Position numbers and translations under genes: made by a program. This document shows, in pieces, positions 1-11,205 of a stretch of 64,000 bases of DNA. The stretch's first letter is position 1; each line of letters begins with the position of its first letter. The notes beneath the pieces were generated by a model that saw only the letters and a program-made list of their open reading frames with translations, was not told the origin of the DNA and did not search any database. Origin of the DNA: Achatina immaculata (Eukaryota > Mollusca > Gastropoda > Stylommatophora > Achatinidae); assembly GCA_009760885.1 (NCBI GenBank), contig CM019708.1, positions 16,002,090 through 16,066,089 of the forward strand, given 5' to 3'.

Positions 1-535
1 ATCTTGATAACATATGGAATTCAAAAGTTATAAACACAAAAACCAAGTTAAGATTATTCAATTTAAATGTAATATCCACCCTCATTTATGCATGTGAAAG
101 CTGGAAATCAACTAAAGAAATAGACAAGAAATTAGACTCTTTCGAAAACTAATGCCTAAGGAAAATACTTAATATAAAGTGGAATGAATTCAAGAACAAC
201 ACAGAGATAAGACAGATGAGCAAACAACAACCTGTCTCATGGGTGATCAGAAAAAGAAGATGGACATATGTCGGTCATGTGATGAGAAGAAACAACCAGA
301 GGATCCCCAAACAAGCTATCAAGTGGAACATAACAGGCTGAATAAAAAGAGGTTGACCACGTGAAACTCTAAAGAGGACATTATTAAGAGAGGCCATTTC
401 AGTGGGCATAACATCCCTTGATGAGATTGAAAAACTTGCTGAAGACAGGAAATCATGGCGAACTACCGTGCTGGCCCTATGTGACGTTTAGCAGCATGGG
501 AAGGATGTAAGATAAATTTTACAGTTATGTAGTAT
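1..535 (+). mobile_element. LINE fragment, family A, 3' end of reverse transcriptase ORF
   Basis: Broken translation gives the post-RT part of a non-LTR retrotransposon ORF: STLIYACESWKSTKEI, LDSFEN, KWNEFKNNTEIRQ, RRWTYVGHVMRR, RETLKRTLLREA and a final ALCDV before a stop near 490. In-frame stops (for example after LDSFEN and inside the RKRGRPRE stretch) show it is dead. It is truncated by the window edge. Four more copies of this family occur at 3046-3786, 4365-5995 (split), 48756-49265 and 62425-63597. I do not assign a LINE clade. Confidence 0.8.
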
Positions 536-929
536 GTAGATTCTGCCAAGCGTATTGTATGTACACTATGCCAAATATTTATGATATACAAGTTCTGCAA
601 AATGTGACACGTAGATTCTGCCAAATATGTGTTTAAAGTTGTGGGTATAATGACTTGCTATCATCTTTGCTAAATTATGACAATGCATTTCTATCATCTT
701 CTTATCTCTAACTGAAATTATTTCTATTTGTTACAGTCTTTCATACATTGACATGAAATTATAATAACACATACTACAGTATTCATATCTAGAGTTGAAA
801 TTTTAATGGTGAAGTATTACTACCTTTCTTTTTCACACTTTGAGCAAAAGGTGCAATATGAAATGTAATTTAAAAGAAAAAAAAAGTAGTGAACGAGTGT
901 ACCCTAACATTTCTCAATGTTATCCTCAG
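536..929. other. AT-rich intronic sequence, nothing recognised
   Basis: No conserved coding signal was seen. It ends in the polypyrimidine tract and AG (928-929) that precede the first visible tetraspanin exon. The repeated phrase 'attctgccaa' near 540-630 suggests a very short degenerate duplication. Confidence 0.5.
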
Positions 930-1121
930 CTAAGTGGCTTGGCTTTTCTCCTGATAGGCCTGGGCAGTTTCTTCCTTCGACATCAATACATCAGTCTCTT
1001 GGACAGCCAGTTGTTCCCCATCACAACATATTTATTTATAGCCATTGGAGGCATTGTTGTGCTGATGGGAGGGATTGGATGTGTTAGCACCTTGAAAGAG
1101 CTTCGAGGATGCTTAATTTTT
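930..1121 (+). CDS. Tetraspanin, exon with TM1 and TM2 (first visible exon)
   Basis: Exon of 64 codons, entered after tatcctcag and left at gtaagt, both in phase 0. It reads LSGLAFLLIGLGSFF (TM1 end), a short extracellular loop, ITTYLFIAIGGIVVLMGGIG (TM2) and then CVSTLKELRGCLIF. The G-x-x-x-x-L pattern in TM1 and the Cys-rich cytosolic turn after TM2 (C..LKE-RGC) are tetraspanin hallmarks. Tetraspanins are four-pass membrane organisers that recruit integrins, receptors and proteases into microdomains. The N-terminal exon, usually about 20 residues with a palmitoylated cysteine cluster, is not visible and must lie left of the window. With the exons at 3869, 6131, 12614 and 15394 the visible protein is about 225 residues, as expected. 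No frameshift is seen in any exon, so the gene looks functional. The exact subfamily is unknown. Confidence 0.9.
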
Positions 1122-1193
1122 GTAAGTCAAGATTTCTTATTATCAGATTGCAATAAACAGTGCTTTAGGTGCCATGAGTTAGCATGTTCTGTC

Positions 1194-1345
1194 CATATTT
1201 TCCTTGACCTGTCGGCACACCAAAGGATGATAAGGTCAGTAACACGTTTGGCTGTCTTTCCTTCCCTGACTTCAGAAGCCAGATCCCCATTTCTACAGCT
1301 GGGTGACTTGGGCACTCTCTCCAGAATCAAACCACCAACCTTTGC
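1194..1345 (-). repeat. SINE-like element, degenerate
   Basis: It shares with 16930-17115 the phrases 'ttccttgacctgtc', 'aggtcagyaacac', 'ttccttccc' and 'agctgggt', and a B-box-like 'caaacc' end on the minus strand. The layout fits a tRNA-derived SINE body reading on the minus strand. It lies in the intron just after the first visible tetraspanin exon. Confidence 0.5.
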
Positions 1346-2037
1346 CATGAGAGACTATTGTACATGGCACTTTGCCACTTGACACCCAAATTATTGATGT
1401 ATAAATTGTAAATATGTTTGATTGTTTTATCTGTATGCTGTTAGTCTGGTATACTGAAAACAGGCAACAAGTGATGATTGAAGCACTTTAAGCATCAGTA
1501 TTTCTTCATCAGTATTTGTGTCAGTAATGTTGGTGATCACTTCTTTTCCCTTTTGTATGGTCCTTGGTTTTTCAGTCAGTTTAGTTGTCTTTTGGTCAGC
1601 GTCTAATTTCTACCACAGGGAAAAAAAAATAATCATGGCACCGAATTAGAATTTAGAAGCATTTGGAGATGTCAGATAAGACATGTGGAATCTAAAGCAC
1701 AGACGATATATTACCCCAGATATATGGGACAGGGATTAAGTGGCTTAGACAAGTGATAAGAATTAGGCAGAAATGGCTCATTGACACCAAAATGGAGACA
1801 GCCAGAAGCATGACACCCAAGAATGAGGAGGATAGATGAGAAGAGAAAATCCCAGGAAGATTGAGTCTTATGGCATGTGTGGTCTTGGAGCAGGGACAAA
1901 GCATCATAAGCTGCACCACTCGTGGGAGCAGCAGTAGAAAACAACAAGAAAGTCAAATCTAAAGTTTCAGATATGGGGGGCAGGGGGACAATTCCAAGTC
2001 CCTGCACTTCCAGCAATGAAAAATTTCTCTAACAGTT

Positions 2038-2570
2038 ACAGTCATGTCCTTAGTACATGTAGTTATATTCCCCATATTGCCATGTTAAAGTATCTAACAA
2101 TCATGTTCTCAGTACATGTGGTTATATTCCCCATATTGCCATGTTAAAGTATCTAACAATCATGTCCTTAGTACATGTGTTTATATTCCCCATATTGCCA
2201 TGTTAAAGTATCTAACAGTCATGTCCTTAGTACATGTGGTTATATTCCCCATATTGCCATGTTAAAGTATATAACAATCATGTTCTCAGTACATGTGGTT
2301 ATGCTCCCCATATTGCCATGTTAAAATATCTAACAATCATGTTCTCAGTACATGTGGTTATATTCCCCATATTGCCATGTTAAAATATCTAACAATCATG
2401 TTCTCAGTACATGTGGTTATATTCCCCATATTGGTATGTTAAAGTATCTAACAATCATGTTCTCAGTACATGTGGTTATTCTCCCCATATTGCCATGTTA
2501 AAATATCTAACAATCATGTCCTTAGTACATGTGGTTATGCTCCCCATATTGCTATGTTAAAGTATCCAAA
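2038..2570. repeat. 59-bp tandem repeat, about 9 copies
   Basis: The unit contains tacatgtggttatattcccc, then atattgccatgttaaa and gtatctaacaatcatg. The register slips one base per 60-base line, giving a 59-bp period. Copies differ by scattered substitutions (ttctcag or ccttag, tatatt or tatgct). It lies in a tetraspanin intron. Confidence 0.9.
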
Positions 2571-2689
2571 GGCAGTCTTGTGTTAGCATTCTGGATGGTC
2601 TCCCGCAGTGATATGTGTTCATGTCTTCTCTCAATGTATCACTGAGAGTAGCTTTACTAGATCTTTTTCCTGGGTACTGTAGTTTATAC

Positions 2690-2786
2690 TCTTTCATATG
2701 ACTTAAGTACATTACAGCCATATTTCTGAACACACCTTTCATACGACTTAAGTACATTACAGCCATATTTCTGAACACATCTTTCA
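2690..2786. repeat. 45-bp unit in two tandem copies
   Basis: The phrase 'catttctgaacacac' preceded by 'gacttaagtacattacagc' occurs twice in succession with one or two differences. Nothing else is recognised in the flanks between 2571 and 3045. Confidence 0.75.
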
Positions 2787-3045
2787 GAATAATTCACTGA
2801 CTTATATTTAGCCTTTACCCTTTAAAAATAAAGATTGTTCATTCATTTATTCATTAGCTAGAGTTGGTGAAATTTTTAAATAGGAGAAAACTTTGAATGA
2901 GGAGGTCGCCATACATGCACCTGTATTTATTTCTGTTCCATTATCTGTTTCATAAACAGCACAAAAGAGTAAAGGTATTATTTATAAGGCAAATATATAA
3001 AATAATTGCTATGTACTTGTGGCTAAAACATTTGTGGCTAGCAAA

Positions 3046-3786
3046 ATAGGTCTTGAAAGTAAAAAAAGACAAAACAAAAATTATGAAATTTCTCATTAAT
3101 CAAGAAGGAAAAATATATGTAGAAGGAACAGCTGTTGATGAAGTAAACCAATCTGCATACCTTGGCAGCTATGTAGACCAGGATGGTGACACCAGGAGGA
3201 AAGCTAGAATTAGAACTGCAAGAGCAGCATTATCCTTAAAAAATCATGAGAACATATGAAATTCAGAAGTTATAAGCACAAAAACCAAGTTAAGATTATT
3301 CAGTTCAAGTGTGATATCCACCCTCATTTATGCATGCAAAAACTGGAAATCAACTAAAGAAATAGACAAGAAATTAGACTCTTTTGAAAACAGATGCCTC
3401 AGGAAAATACTTAATATAAAGTGGAATGAATTTAAGAACAACACAGAGATAAGACAGACGAGCAAACAACAACCTGTCTCATGGGTGATCAGAAAAAGAA
3501 GATGGACATATGTAGGCCATGTGATGAGAAGAAACAATCAGTGAATACCAAAACAAGCTATCAAATGGAACACAACTGATTTTGTACCTTGTCTTTAGGC
3601 TGAATAAAAAGAGGTTGACCATGTGAAACTCTAAAGAGGACATTGTTAAGAGAAGCCAGTTTAGTGGGCATAATATCCCTTGATGAAGTTGAAAGAGTCG
3701 CCGAGAACAAGAAAACTTGGCAAACAACTATGTGAGCCCTATGTGATGTTTAATGGCACAGGAAGGATGTAAGATGTAAGAAGTAT
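3046..3786 (+). mobile_element. LINE fragment, family A, RT C-terminal half
   Basis: It reads VKKDKTKIMKFLINQEGKIY, then QSAYLGSYVDQDGDTRRKA (the F/AYLGS motif after the RT palm), STLIYAC, KWNEFKNN, RRWTYVGHVMRRNNQ and a degraded RETLKRTLLREA end. Several in-frame stops are present, plus a small insertion near 3575-3600. The 3' end carries the short 'gatgtaaga' repeats typical of this family's tail. It is an intron resident of the tetraspanin gene in the same orientation as the host gene. Confidence 0.85.
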
Positions 3787-3868
3787 TTTCTCAGACATTA
3801 AGTGTTCACTCACAGAAATGTAGTCTTCTTGTTAGAAGCTTTTAAAATATTTTGTTCTATCATTTCAG

Positions 3869-3943
3869 TATGCATTTATGCTGATGGTTGTGTTCTTGTT
3901 AGAGACCTGTGCTGGAGTCCTAGCTTACATGTATGAAAGTGCA
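3869..3943 (+). CDS. Tetraspanin, 75-nt exon with TM3
   Basis: Exon of 25 codons between ttctatcatttcag and gtaagt, phase 0 at both ends. It reads YAFMLMVVFLLETCAGVLAY then MYESA. This is the tetraspanin TM3, with the conserved FxxLL-E segment followed by the start of the large extracellular loop. A 75-nt phase-0 exon at this place is common in animal tetraspanin genes. It is the third exon if an N-terminal exon exists upstream. Confidence 0.9.
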
Positions 3944-4364
3944 GTAAGTACATCTGTGGTGTTCTTAGCACATAATTTCCCATTGTTCCCAGGTATCTTC
4001 TTTTTTATTTTATGTGATAATTTCCATTGTTTATATGTTTTCAGTCTTTTGCTTTGTTCAGTGATGGTCCAGGATGAGCTACCATCCCTGTTTGATGTTT
4101 TCTGTATGCTTGTTATTCTTTGTTATCTTTATATCATTCATATCATTCAACAGTTGCAGCATATTATTTTTCACTATGGCATTGCTCTGTAGATACATTC
4201 ACTAGCTGCTGATTATGATGAAGTCATAAAAGTACATCTGCTGTACAGGAATATATGAGTAAGATATACATGCTACCGTGAATAAGTGAGTAAAGTTTAA
4301 TATAAAAAGGCTGAAGCATATGTTTGAAAAAGAAAATGACTGCTTTTATGATTTGAGTAAGTGT

Positions 4365-4460
4365 ATGCATGTGAAAGCTGGAAAACAACTAAAAAATAAG
4401 GCAGATGAGTAAACAGCCACCTGTCCCATGGGTGATCAGACAAAGGAGATGGACATATGT
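4365..4460 (+). mobile_element. LINE family A fragment, 5' part of a copy split by a mariner
   Basis: The DNA matches the family A stretch that encodes YACESWKTT and, after a deletion, QMSKQPPVPWVIRQRRWTY. It stops abruptly at the mariner end at 4463 and resumes at 5747. Confidence 0.75.
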
Positions 4461-4462
4461 TA

Positions 4463-5746
4463 CCAGGGGTGATTGATAAGTTCTCAGCCTACGGTACAAC
4501 GGATTTTTTGTGGACAACATTTTGGGGTTATTTCTCAACATAGTCCCCTTACAAGTTTATGCACTTAGTCCAGCGATCTTGGAGGATACGGATCCCTTCT
4601 TTGTAAAAGTCAGCATCTTGTGCCAGTAGAAAGTGGTCTACAGCATGAATGACGTCATCGTCTGAAGCAAATTTGCAACCACTGAGCTCCTTTTTTAGTT
4701 TGGTAAACAGGTAGTAGTCCGAATGGGCTAAAACTGGGGAATAAGGAGGATGTTCAAAAAGCTGGAAGCCACTTTCATGAATGGCAGCCAGTGCCACCGC
4801 TGACTTATGAACTGGACCATTGTCTTAATGAAAGATGACTCCTCTCATCAATTTTCCTCGATGCTTTTCCTTCAATTTGACCCTCAGTTGCTTCACAGGA
4901 TTAGCGTAATAGGCCTCGGTGATAGTTCTGCCCTTTTGAAGATAGTCTACCAATAGCACGCCTTCTGAATCTCAAAAGATGGAAGCCATCATTTTGACTG
5001 CAGACAGAACCATCCTTGCTTTCTCTTGAGGTGGGGATCCATGATGTTTCCATTGCTTTGACTGTTCTTTGGTTTCTGGTTGAAAATGTTGAACCGAAGT
5101 CTCATCCATAGTCACAAATTGCTGAAGAAACTTTTCAGGATCTACAGAAAAATGGCCAAGATTTTCTCTTGACATGTTGAGATGCTGTTGTTTGTGATCA
5201 GCTCCAAGAAGTTTCGGAACCCATCGAGCAGAGACCTTTGTCATTTGAAAATCATTGTGAATAATGGCATGATCACGTTCCTGGGAGATGCCCAACTCAG
5301 TAGCAATGTACCGCTCAGTTAGTTGTCTGTCCTCCATTATCATGTCATGGATTCTGCATTGGTCATTACTGTTCTTGGTGTTCCTGGATGGGGATCATCT
5401 TCCAGACTTTCCCTTCCATGTTTGAATTGAGCTGCCCATTTCTTCACTGTGCTGTAAGAAGGGGCACTTTCCCCTAGAGTCTCTACTATATCCTCATGGA
5501 TCTCCTTCAATGATAAGCCATTGATGCAGAGGTAGCGAATGACTGCTTGATGAGAAATTTTATCCATTTTTAAAATTTCTACCACCCCTTACCACTTCAG
5601 TGGCCTGTAAAAAAACATTGGTTGCAGTTAATTTCTTGAAACTTGTTGTTTAATCTTACATTAACGTGATCTACAAATGCACCTAATATCAACTGTGTGT
5701 TTCAAGTATTTGTACTTTAGGCCGTGTACTTATCAGTCACCCCTTG
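4463..5746 (-). mobile_element. Degenerate mariner transposon, about 1.28 kb
   Basis: Near-identical terminal inverted repeats flank it: ccaggggtgattgataagt at the left and, read inverted, caaggggtgactgataagt at the right. A TA precedes the left end. The minus strand encodes a mariner transposase in three pieces: an N-terminal HTH part (5340-5585, VIRYLCINGLSLKEIHEDI, VKKWAAQFKHGRESLEDD), a middle (4972-5343, with SARWVPKLLGADHK and MDET holding the first catalytic Asp) and a C-terminal part (4549-4797, HPPYSPVLAHSDYYLF with the third Asp). A stop replaces a codon just before the DN of the second motif and frames change between pieces, so it is not active. The length is normal for mariner. 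It sits inside a LINE family A copy. Confidence 0.9.
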
Positions 5747-5995
5747 AATCAGTTACGTGAAAAGAAGAAATAATCAGAGAATCCGAAAACAAGCTGTCAA
5801 GTGGAACAACAGGCCGAAGGAAAAGAGGTTGATTACGTGAAACTCTAAAGAGGACATTAATAAGAGAGGCTAAAATAGTGAGCATAAAATCCCTTGATGA
5901 GGTTGAAAAGCTCACCAAAAACTGGAAAACTTGGTGGTGAACTACCATGCGAGCCCCATGTGATGTTTAATGGCACAGGAAGGATGTAAGGTGGT
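5747..5995 (+). mobile_element. LINE family A fragment, 3' part of the split copy
   Basis: It resumes the LINE after the mariner with sequence matching RRNNQRIRKQAVKWN, RETLKRTLIREA, SLDEVEKL and ALCDV-like ends, with stops, and ends in 'ggaaggatgtaagg'. Together with 4365-4460 it forms one older insertion. Confidence 0.75.
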
Positions 5996-6130
5996 AGCTT
6001 ATCTTTCTATACAAGTTGTTGTGTTATAAACTTTATTGTATATTAAAACATGTGCTGTTGGGGTAGTGTGCAAGTTATGAAGGTAGCATGGATGACATTG
6101 CTTATGACTGGATTTTTCCTGTCTCCTTAG

Positions 6131-6229
6131 ATTCATGAGGAGTTGGCTAGAAATCTCAACCAGACCCTGACTTCCAGGTATTATGCAGATGCTGATGTCA
6201 CCAAAGCTGTGGATCACATGCAGTCTACA
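6131..6229 (+). CDS. Tetraspanin, exon for the first part of the large extracellular loop
   Basis: Exon of 33 codons entered after ctgtctccttag and left at gtaaat, phase 0. It reads IHEELARNLNQTLTSRYY then ADADVTKAVDHMQST, the helical A/B part of the large loop between TM3 and the CCG motif. One N-glycosylation sequon (NQT) is present. The position and 99-nt length fit the usual tetraspanin exon. Confidence 0.85.
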
Positions 6230-6410
6230 GTAAATATAGTCTTTGTCTCATTTCCAGTGTGCAGAAGAAATCAGTAGATGACCGTCACCAGCTTTAGAAA
6301 TTGTTTAAATGATTCATGATTGTTCCACGTGACAGCACTTCACAGATTTGAGTCACAGCCATTCTGTTGTTAATATTCTGTGTCATGTGTCTTAAATGTT
6401 ACTACAAAAT

Positions 6411-7691
6411 CCGACAATTAGGTAATGAGACTGATTTATTATGGCTGAGACAAAATGCCATCTGTGAAGCAAAGCATGGAATCCTAAGAGGCCACCTTCA
6501 TCTATGATCTGGCAACTTTTCATCGCCACCCGATATGCAGATGACAAGCCACCATTTTGTTGACCTATTTAAAGGTGCTTTGTCACGTAATCAGCATGGA
6601 GCAAAAAGCTAACATTAAATTCTGTTTTAAAACTCGGAAAAAGTGCCATTGAGACTGTTGAACTGATGAGAAAAGTTTATGAGGATAATTGTTTACCTCA
6701 TGCACAAATATTTAGGTGGTATTCATGGTTCAAAAGTGGTGTGGAAATAATTACAAGTGCAACTAGACATAGATGCCCAGTTTCTGTTTGTAATGAGGAG
6801 TTCATTGCAAAAGTCAGAGAACGGATACAAGAAGATCATTATTTGACTGTGAGGATGTTGGCAGATGAATTTGGTGTTAACCGAGAGACCATTCGAAAAA
6901 TTTTAGTGGAAGATTTGAGCAAGAAAAAAGTTGCTTGCCAGTTTGTCCCACTTCATTGTCTGATGACCAAATACATCAGCTTGTTGAGTACGCAAAAGAC
7001 ATCATTAAAACGTGTTGCAAAAATAAACATTTCTTAAATTTGATTACTGCAGAGATGAAACATGGATTTTCTGCTATGATCCCACAACTAAATGCCAAAG
7101 TGGTCAGTGGAAGTCATCATCGTCACCAAAAGGCAAAAAATTTCATCTTCAAAAGTCGAAAGTGAAGACAGTGTTGATGTGCTTCTATGACAGCAAAGGA
7201 ATTATTCACAGAAAATTTATTCCAGAGGGACAGATTGTCACTGCCAAACTTTATTTAAGTATTTTGAAATGCCTATTGAAAAGGATTCTCTGAGTCTGAC
7301 CCGAGTAATCAACAACAGGCAGTTTTTTCCTTCTTCATTATAATGCACCGGCCCACCAGGCGGTAGTTGTACAGGAATATTTGGCCCCAAAACAAGTGTG
7401 TGTTCTCAACCGTCCACCTTATTCCCCAGACTTGTCGCCCTGCAATTATTTTCTATTCTGAAAATTGAAGTTAACATTGAAAGGACTCTTCTTTTGGCAA
7501 TACTGATGACATCCAAAGGGCTGTAACTTCAAGTTTAAGGGCCATACCAACAGAACAACTGCAGAGGTCATTCCAGTATTTGTTAGATCATGGCACTCGT
7601 TGTATCAATGGCTTACTTTGAATAAAATACAGGTTATATCTTCAACTGTTGTTTTATTTTTTATGGAATTAGTCTCATTATTTAGTTGTCG
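6411..7691 (+). mobile_element. Second mariner-type transposon, inactive, about 1.28 kb
   Basis: The left end ccgacaattaggtaatgaga and the right end, read inverted, cccgacaactaaataatgag form terminal inverted repeats. The plus strand encodes a mariner transposase: an HTH region with AIETVELMRKVYEDNCLPHA and IFRWYSWFKSGVE (from about 6640), a second HTH (TVRMLADEFGVNRETIRKIL), then, after a frameshift near 6940, CRDETWIFCYDP (first Asp kept). The second motif reads HYNAPAH instead of HDNAPAH. The third reads SPDLSPCNYFLF, with Asn for Asp. Two of three catalytic residues are lost and stops follow. It belongs to a different mariner lineage from the copy at 4463. Confidence 0.9.
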
Positions 7692-8245
7692 GGCCTCGTA
7701 TTAATTCACACTGTGCTCTGTTACTTTCCCGTGTGTAATCCTCATTTCCAGTGTGCTAAATAATCGGTTGAAGTAATGTAAAAGTTACTTCTTCTTAATT
7801 TTATCATTCACTGACTTTAGGTTCAGACATAGAGTCACAGGTGTCAGGCTACTTTCTAATATGGTATTCTGCAAGGATTGACTTGAATGATTTTCTCTCT
7901 ATTTCATTTAAAATGAAAAAAAAAAAAAAAGCTAATTATTTGATGTAACTGAACAAACCTAAAACAAAGAGACAGTTGTAGCTTTTAATTGTAAGGTTTT
8001 ACATTTCCACACAACCTCTTTCAGTCTTAATACATTTTTGCTGGTGTGTAGCTGGTTTGTGGAGTACATCTTAGGGAGAGAGCAAGTGATGGCATTCTTG
8101 TCCCCATTCACCTGTATACACTTATCCTGTAAATTTCTTTACCTAAAGTTACAGTGCACACTTATATCAACATGCTGATTCATTTGCCCATGATTTTTAT
8201 AAACTTTGTTTCTGAGTTATTGGGGATAGTTTAACTACCTCTCCA
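7692..8245. other. AT-rich intronic sequence, nothing recognised
   Basis: Only an A-run near 7915-7930 stands out. No coding signal or repeat was seen. Confidence 0.5.
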
Positions 8246-8492
8246 TTATATATTCATAGTTTTACTGCCTTTGTATTATATATTCATAGTTTTACTACCT
8301 TTGTATTATATATTCATAGTTTTGCTACCTTTGTATTATATATTCATAGTTTTACTACCTTTGTATTATATATTCATAGTTTTGCTACCTTTGTATTATA
8401 TATTCATAGTTTTACTACCTTTGTATTATATATTCATAGTTTTGCTACCTTTGTATTATATATTCATAGTTTTACTACCTTTGTATTATATA
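8246..8492. repeat. 30-bp satellite, about 8 copies, left part
   Basis: The unit is tattcatagttttactacct plus ttgtattata, in perfect 30-base register, with an A/G alternation (tttact or tttgct) in successive copies that suggests a 60-bp dimer stage. It is interrupted at about 8493 by a Tc1-like element and resumes at 11640. Confidence 0.95.
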
Positions 8493-8577
8493 CTCACAGA
8501 AAAAAAAATGTTTTAAAAATCACCATGAACGTGCTCAGGTGATGACTGAAATAAAATTTGGTACACATTATGTTTGA

Positions 8578-11205
8578 TTATCTAATAACAGATAAAATGA
8601 TAACTAACTTAAACTTTGTATACATATGACTTTGGAGTCGGCTGTGTCCTGTTCGGAAACGGACTTGTTCCTTTCTGTTTAGCATGTGATAGTCATCATG
8701 TGGTGGTGTTTGTGGCTTCCTGTAGGTTTTTATCATGCTTTTCTTCTGATTAAAGGTGATTGTTATGTCTGGTTGCTCCATTTCAGTGCCCTCTTTGGCC
8801 AGACAGTCAACTTTCTCATTGCCTGGTATCCCACAGTGGGAGGGAATCCATTGCAAAGTGACTCCATGTTGTAAGCCAATTTTTGACAAGGCATCCTTAA
8901 GGTCTGGTAATTTGTTGCACTGAAGAGCTTCCAGTACTGATTTTGCATCTGTGAGAATTACTACGGGGCACGTATCAATTCTGGAGTCTGATAGTTTTTC
9001 AACTGCAGCAATAATTGCCCTAACTTCTGCATCAAAGTTGTTGCAGTATTTTCCAGTGGGTATGGAAATCTTGTCAGTGGTGTTGTTTGGATATTCAATA
9101 TGTGCTCCTGCCCCTCCATTCTTTATGGCATTGTGTGCAGATCTGTCTGTATGCACACTTATCCAGGTGTCACATGGATATTTGTCATCTAGCACACTAA
9201 GCGTGGCCGTTGATCTTACAAGACTGCTATGCATCTCACCATTCTGTACACCTTTCACTTCAGTTTTAATAGTTATTTGTGTATAATCTGCTTCTTTCCA
9301 TGGTGTATGCTCTGGTACAGATGATAATGAAGCAACTACAGTTGGAAGGTCAGGTATCAACTTACGCATACGCTTGGCCTGATGAATGAAGGTGCTTCTT
9401 TTAACTCTTTCTGTGCGGGAGGAAAAACACGGACGTGTCATTGCGTGCGGGAGTAAAAACGCGGGTCTTGACTATAAGGGGGTCTAGTTGTAAAATGGAA
9501 TGGAAAACAGTATTTCCATATACTTCCGTATACGTAATATGTGTCAAAGTATAGCTAAATGAATGAAAATTTCATAAATGCAGAGTTTTTTAGGAAAAAA
9601 GAAGTAATGTGATGTTTTTAGACACTGATTGTGGCAAGCTCACCATCGGCTAGGTCTAGATTTGCGCTACTTACCCCTACTTACCATCTAAGATGTGTAG
9701 ATCTACTTGTCAATCTCGTATTGTGACTCCGTATTGCATTTTCGCTGAATGAATGTCTGAAATAACCTCCTAACTACTTCTCCAGTCGTCTAAATATGTC
9801 TAAATCTACTTAGAAAACATTCAAGAGCAGCGGAGTGGCCATAGGCTATGTCCATACCCCTATCTACGTCGTCAAAAATTGAAAAATTTCCATGCTTCGC
9901 GTCCTTGTTCTCGCTCGGCATCGCTCGTAACTAGGCACGCATTCTCCATTTTGAAAGTGTCACCGGAATCGCGGACGAAATATGTACAATCTAAATGTTA
10001 CACCACTTGTTTTAATGAAACAAACAATGTCGAATTTTCGACCATACGCACGCTTGGGACCACTGGAAGTGTAGAAAATTCGACCATACGCACAGAAAGA
10101 GTTAAGCCATCTTAGTGCCAAGTTATTGAATTTCTCCTTCAGGGAATGGCTTACAGAGCTGAGGAATTTCTCTCCCAAAATCATGACCATTGTGTCTTTA
10201 TATTCTTTTAGTGCTTGAACATCAACTGTTTTCTGCATTTCTACTACTGGTGTGAACCTCTGATTTTGTACCTTGTCTAGATTATGCAGCGTAGTGTTTG
10301 ATGCTGTGCACCAAGATGTTGAGCCATATCCTAAATGTGGTAGAATACTTTGCTGATATACATTCTTGAGGATTCTTTTACTGGCTCCCCATGTGGTTCC
10401 ACTCAGTTTTCTTAATATGGCTAGTTTTCTTCTGGCTTTTTCTTCTGCACTGTTGTTGTGTTGCTTCCACGCCAGTTTTGAGTCAAGAGTCACTCCTAAG
10501 TAAGTGGGTTGGTTGTCCGTCCTTAATGATATTTCATTTACAAAGATCTTACCTGCTTTCTGTTTAGATGAGAGAGTGAACAGAGTGGTACTTGATTTCT
10601 CTGTGTTGATACTTACACACCATTTGTTTGTCCATGATGTCAAGATGTCTGCTGCTCTTTGGAGTTTCTGTGTAGCAAATGTCGCATATTCATCTGTACA
10701 CCACATGACCAGATCATCTGCATACAGTGCCGCTTTGATTCCATAGGGAAGTTCCTTGATCAGATCATTAATGAATACAAGGAATAGTGTAGGTGAAAGG
10801 ACTCCTCCTTGTGGTACACCATGTCACAGAAGTACTTTCTGGCTTTTGTGTCCATCCATTACTACTCAAGCTCTTCTGTTGTGTAACTAGGACTTTATCC
10901 AGTTGTACAGTCTTCCATTCACATTGCAGTTTCTTAGTTTCCACAACAGACCTTTTTTCCATACTTTATCAAAGGCTTTCTTCAGGTCTATCCATGCTGT
11001 TAGTACAAGGTTTTTTTGGAATACATCCTCAATCTCTTGAGAGAGATAGATCACTTGATCTTCTGTACTGTAGTACTGCCTAAATCCTGCTTGTTGTGGG
11101 ATGAGAAGGTTTTCACTTTTTAGGTACCATTTTAGCCTCAGGTCAATGATGCGTTCCATCATTTTGCATAGGCAGCTCATGAGACTGAATGGCCTATAGC
11201 TAGCA
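8578..11205 (-). pseudogene. 5'-truncated LINE with reverse transcriptase and RNase H (I-like)
   Basis: On the minus strand the ORF starts inside the RT fingers (SYRPFSLMSCLCKMMERII), continues with QQAGFRQYYSTEDQVIYL, the palm motif A region WIDLKKAFDKVWKKGL, and then, in a broken stretch near 10740-10850, GVPQGG-like and YADD-like DNA. After that come QPTYLGVTLDSKLAWKQH and the thumb. An RNase H domain follows (8640-9130) with VVILTDAKSVLEAL and LQWIPSHCGIPGNEKVDCLA. The first RNase H Asp motif is degraded (HTDRSAHNA). RT plus RNase H is the layout of I-group LINEs, for which snails have known examples (family knowledge). It is interrupted at 9405-10101 by a TTAA element. The 5' truncation fits target-primed insertion. 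Confidence 0.85.
9405..10101. mobile_element. piggyBac-like MITE, about 697 bp, with TTAA duplication
   Basis: TTAA at 9401-9404 and TTAA at 10102-10105 flank an element that begins CTCTTTCTGTGCG and ends CGCACAGAAAGAG, a perfect 13-bp inverted repeat. Further subterminal motifs recur at the left (GTGCGGGAG..AAAAAC, twice) and the right (TTCGACCATACGCAC, twice). No transposase ORF is present. Removing the element and one TTAA joins the LINE reading frame exactly (…LALRWLK then RSTFIHQAKR…). That shows the insertion was precise and later than the LINE. TTAA target duplication is diagnostic of piggyBac-type transposition, though these tips do not begin with CCY as in canonical piggyBac. Confidence 0.85.
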
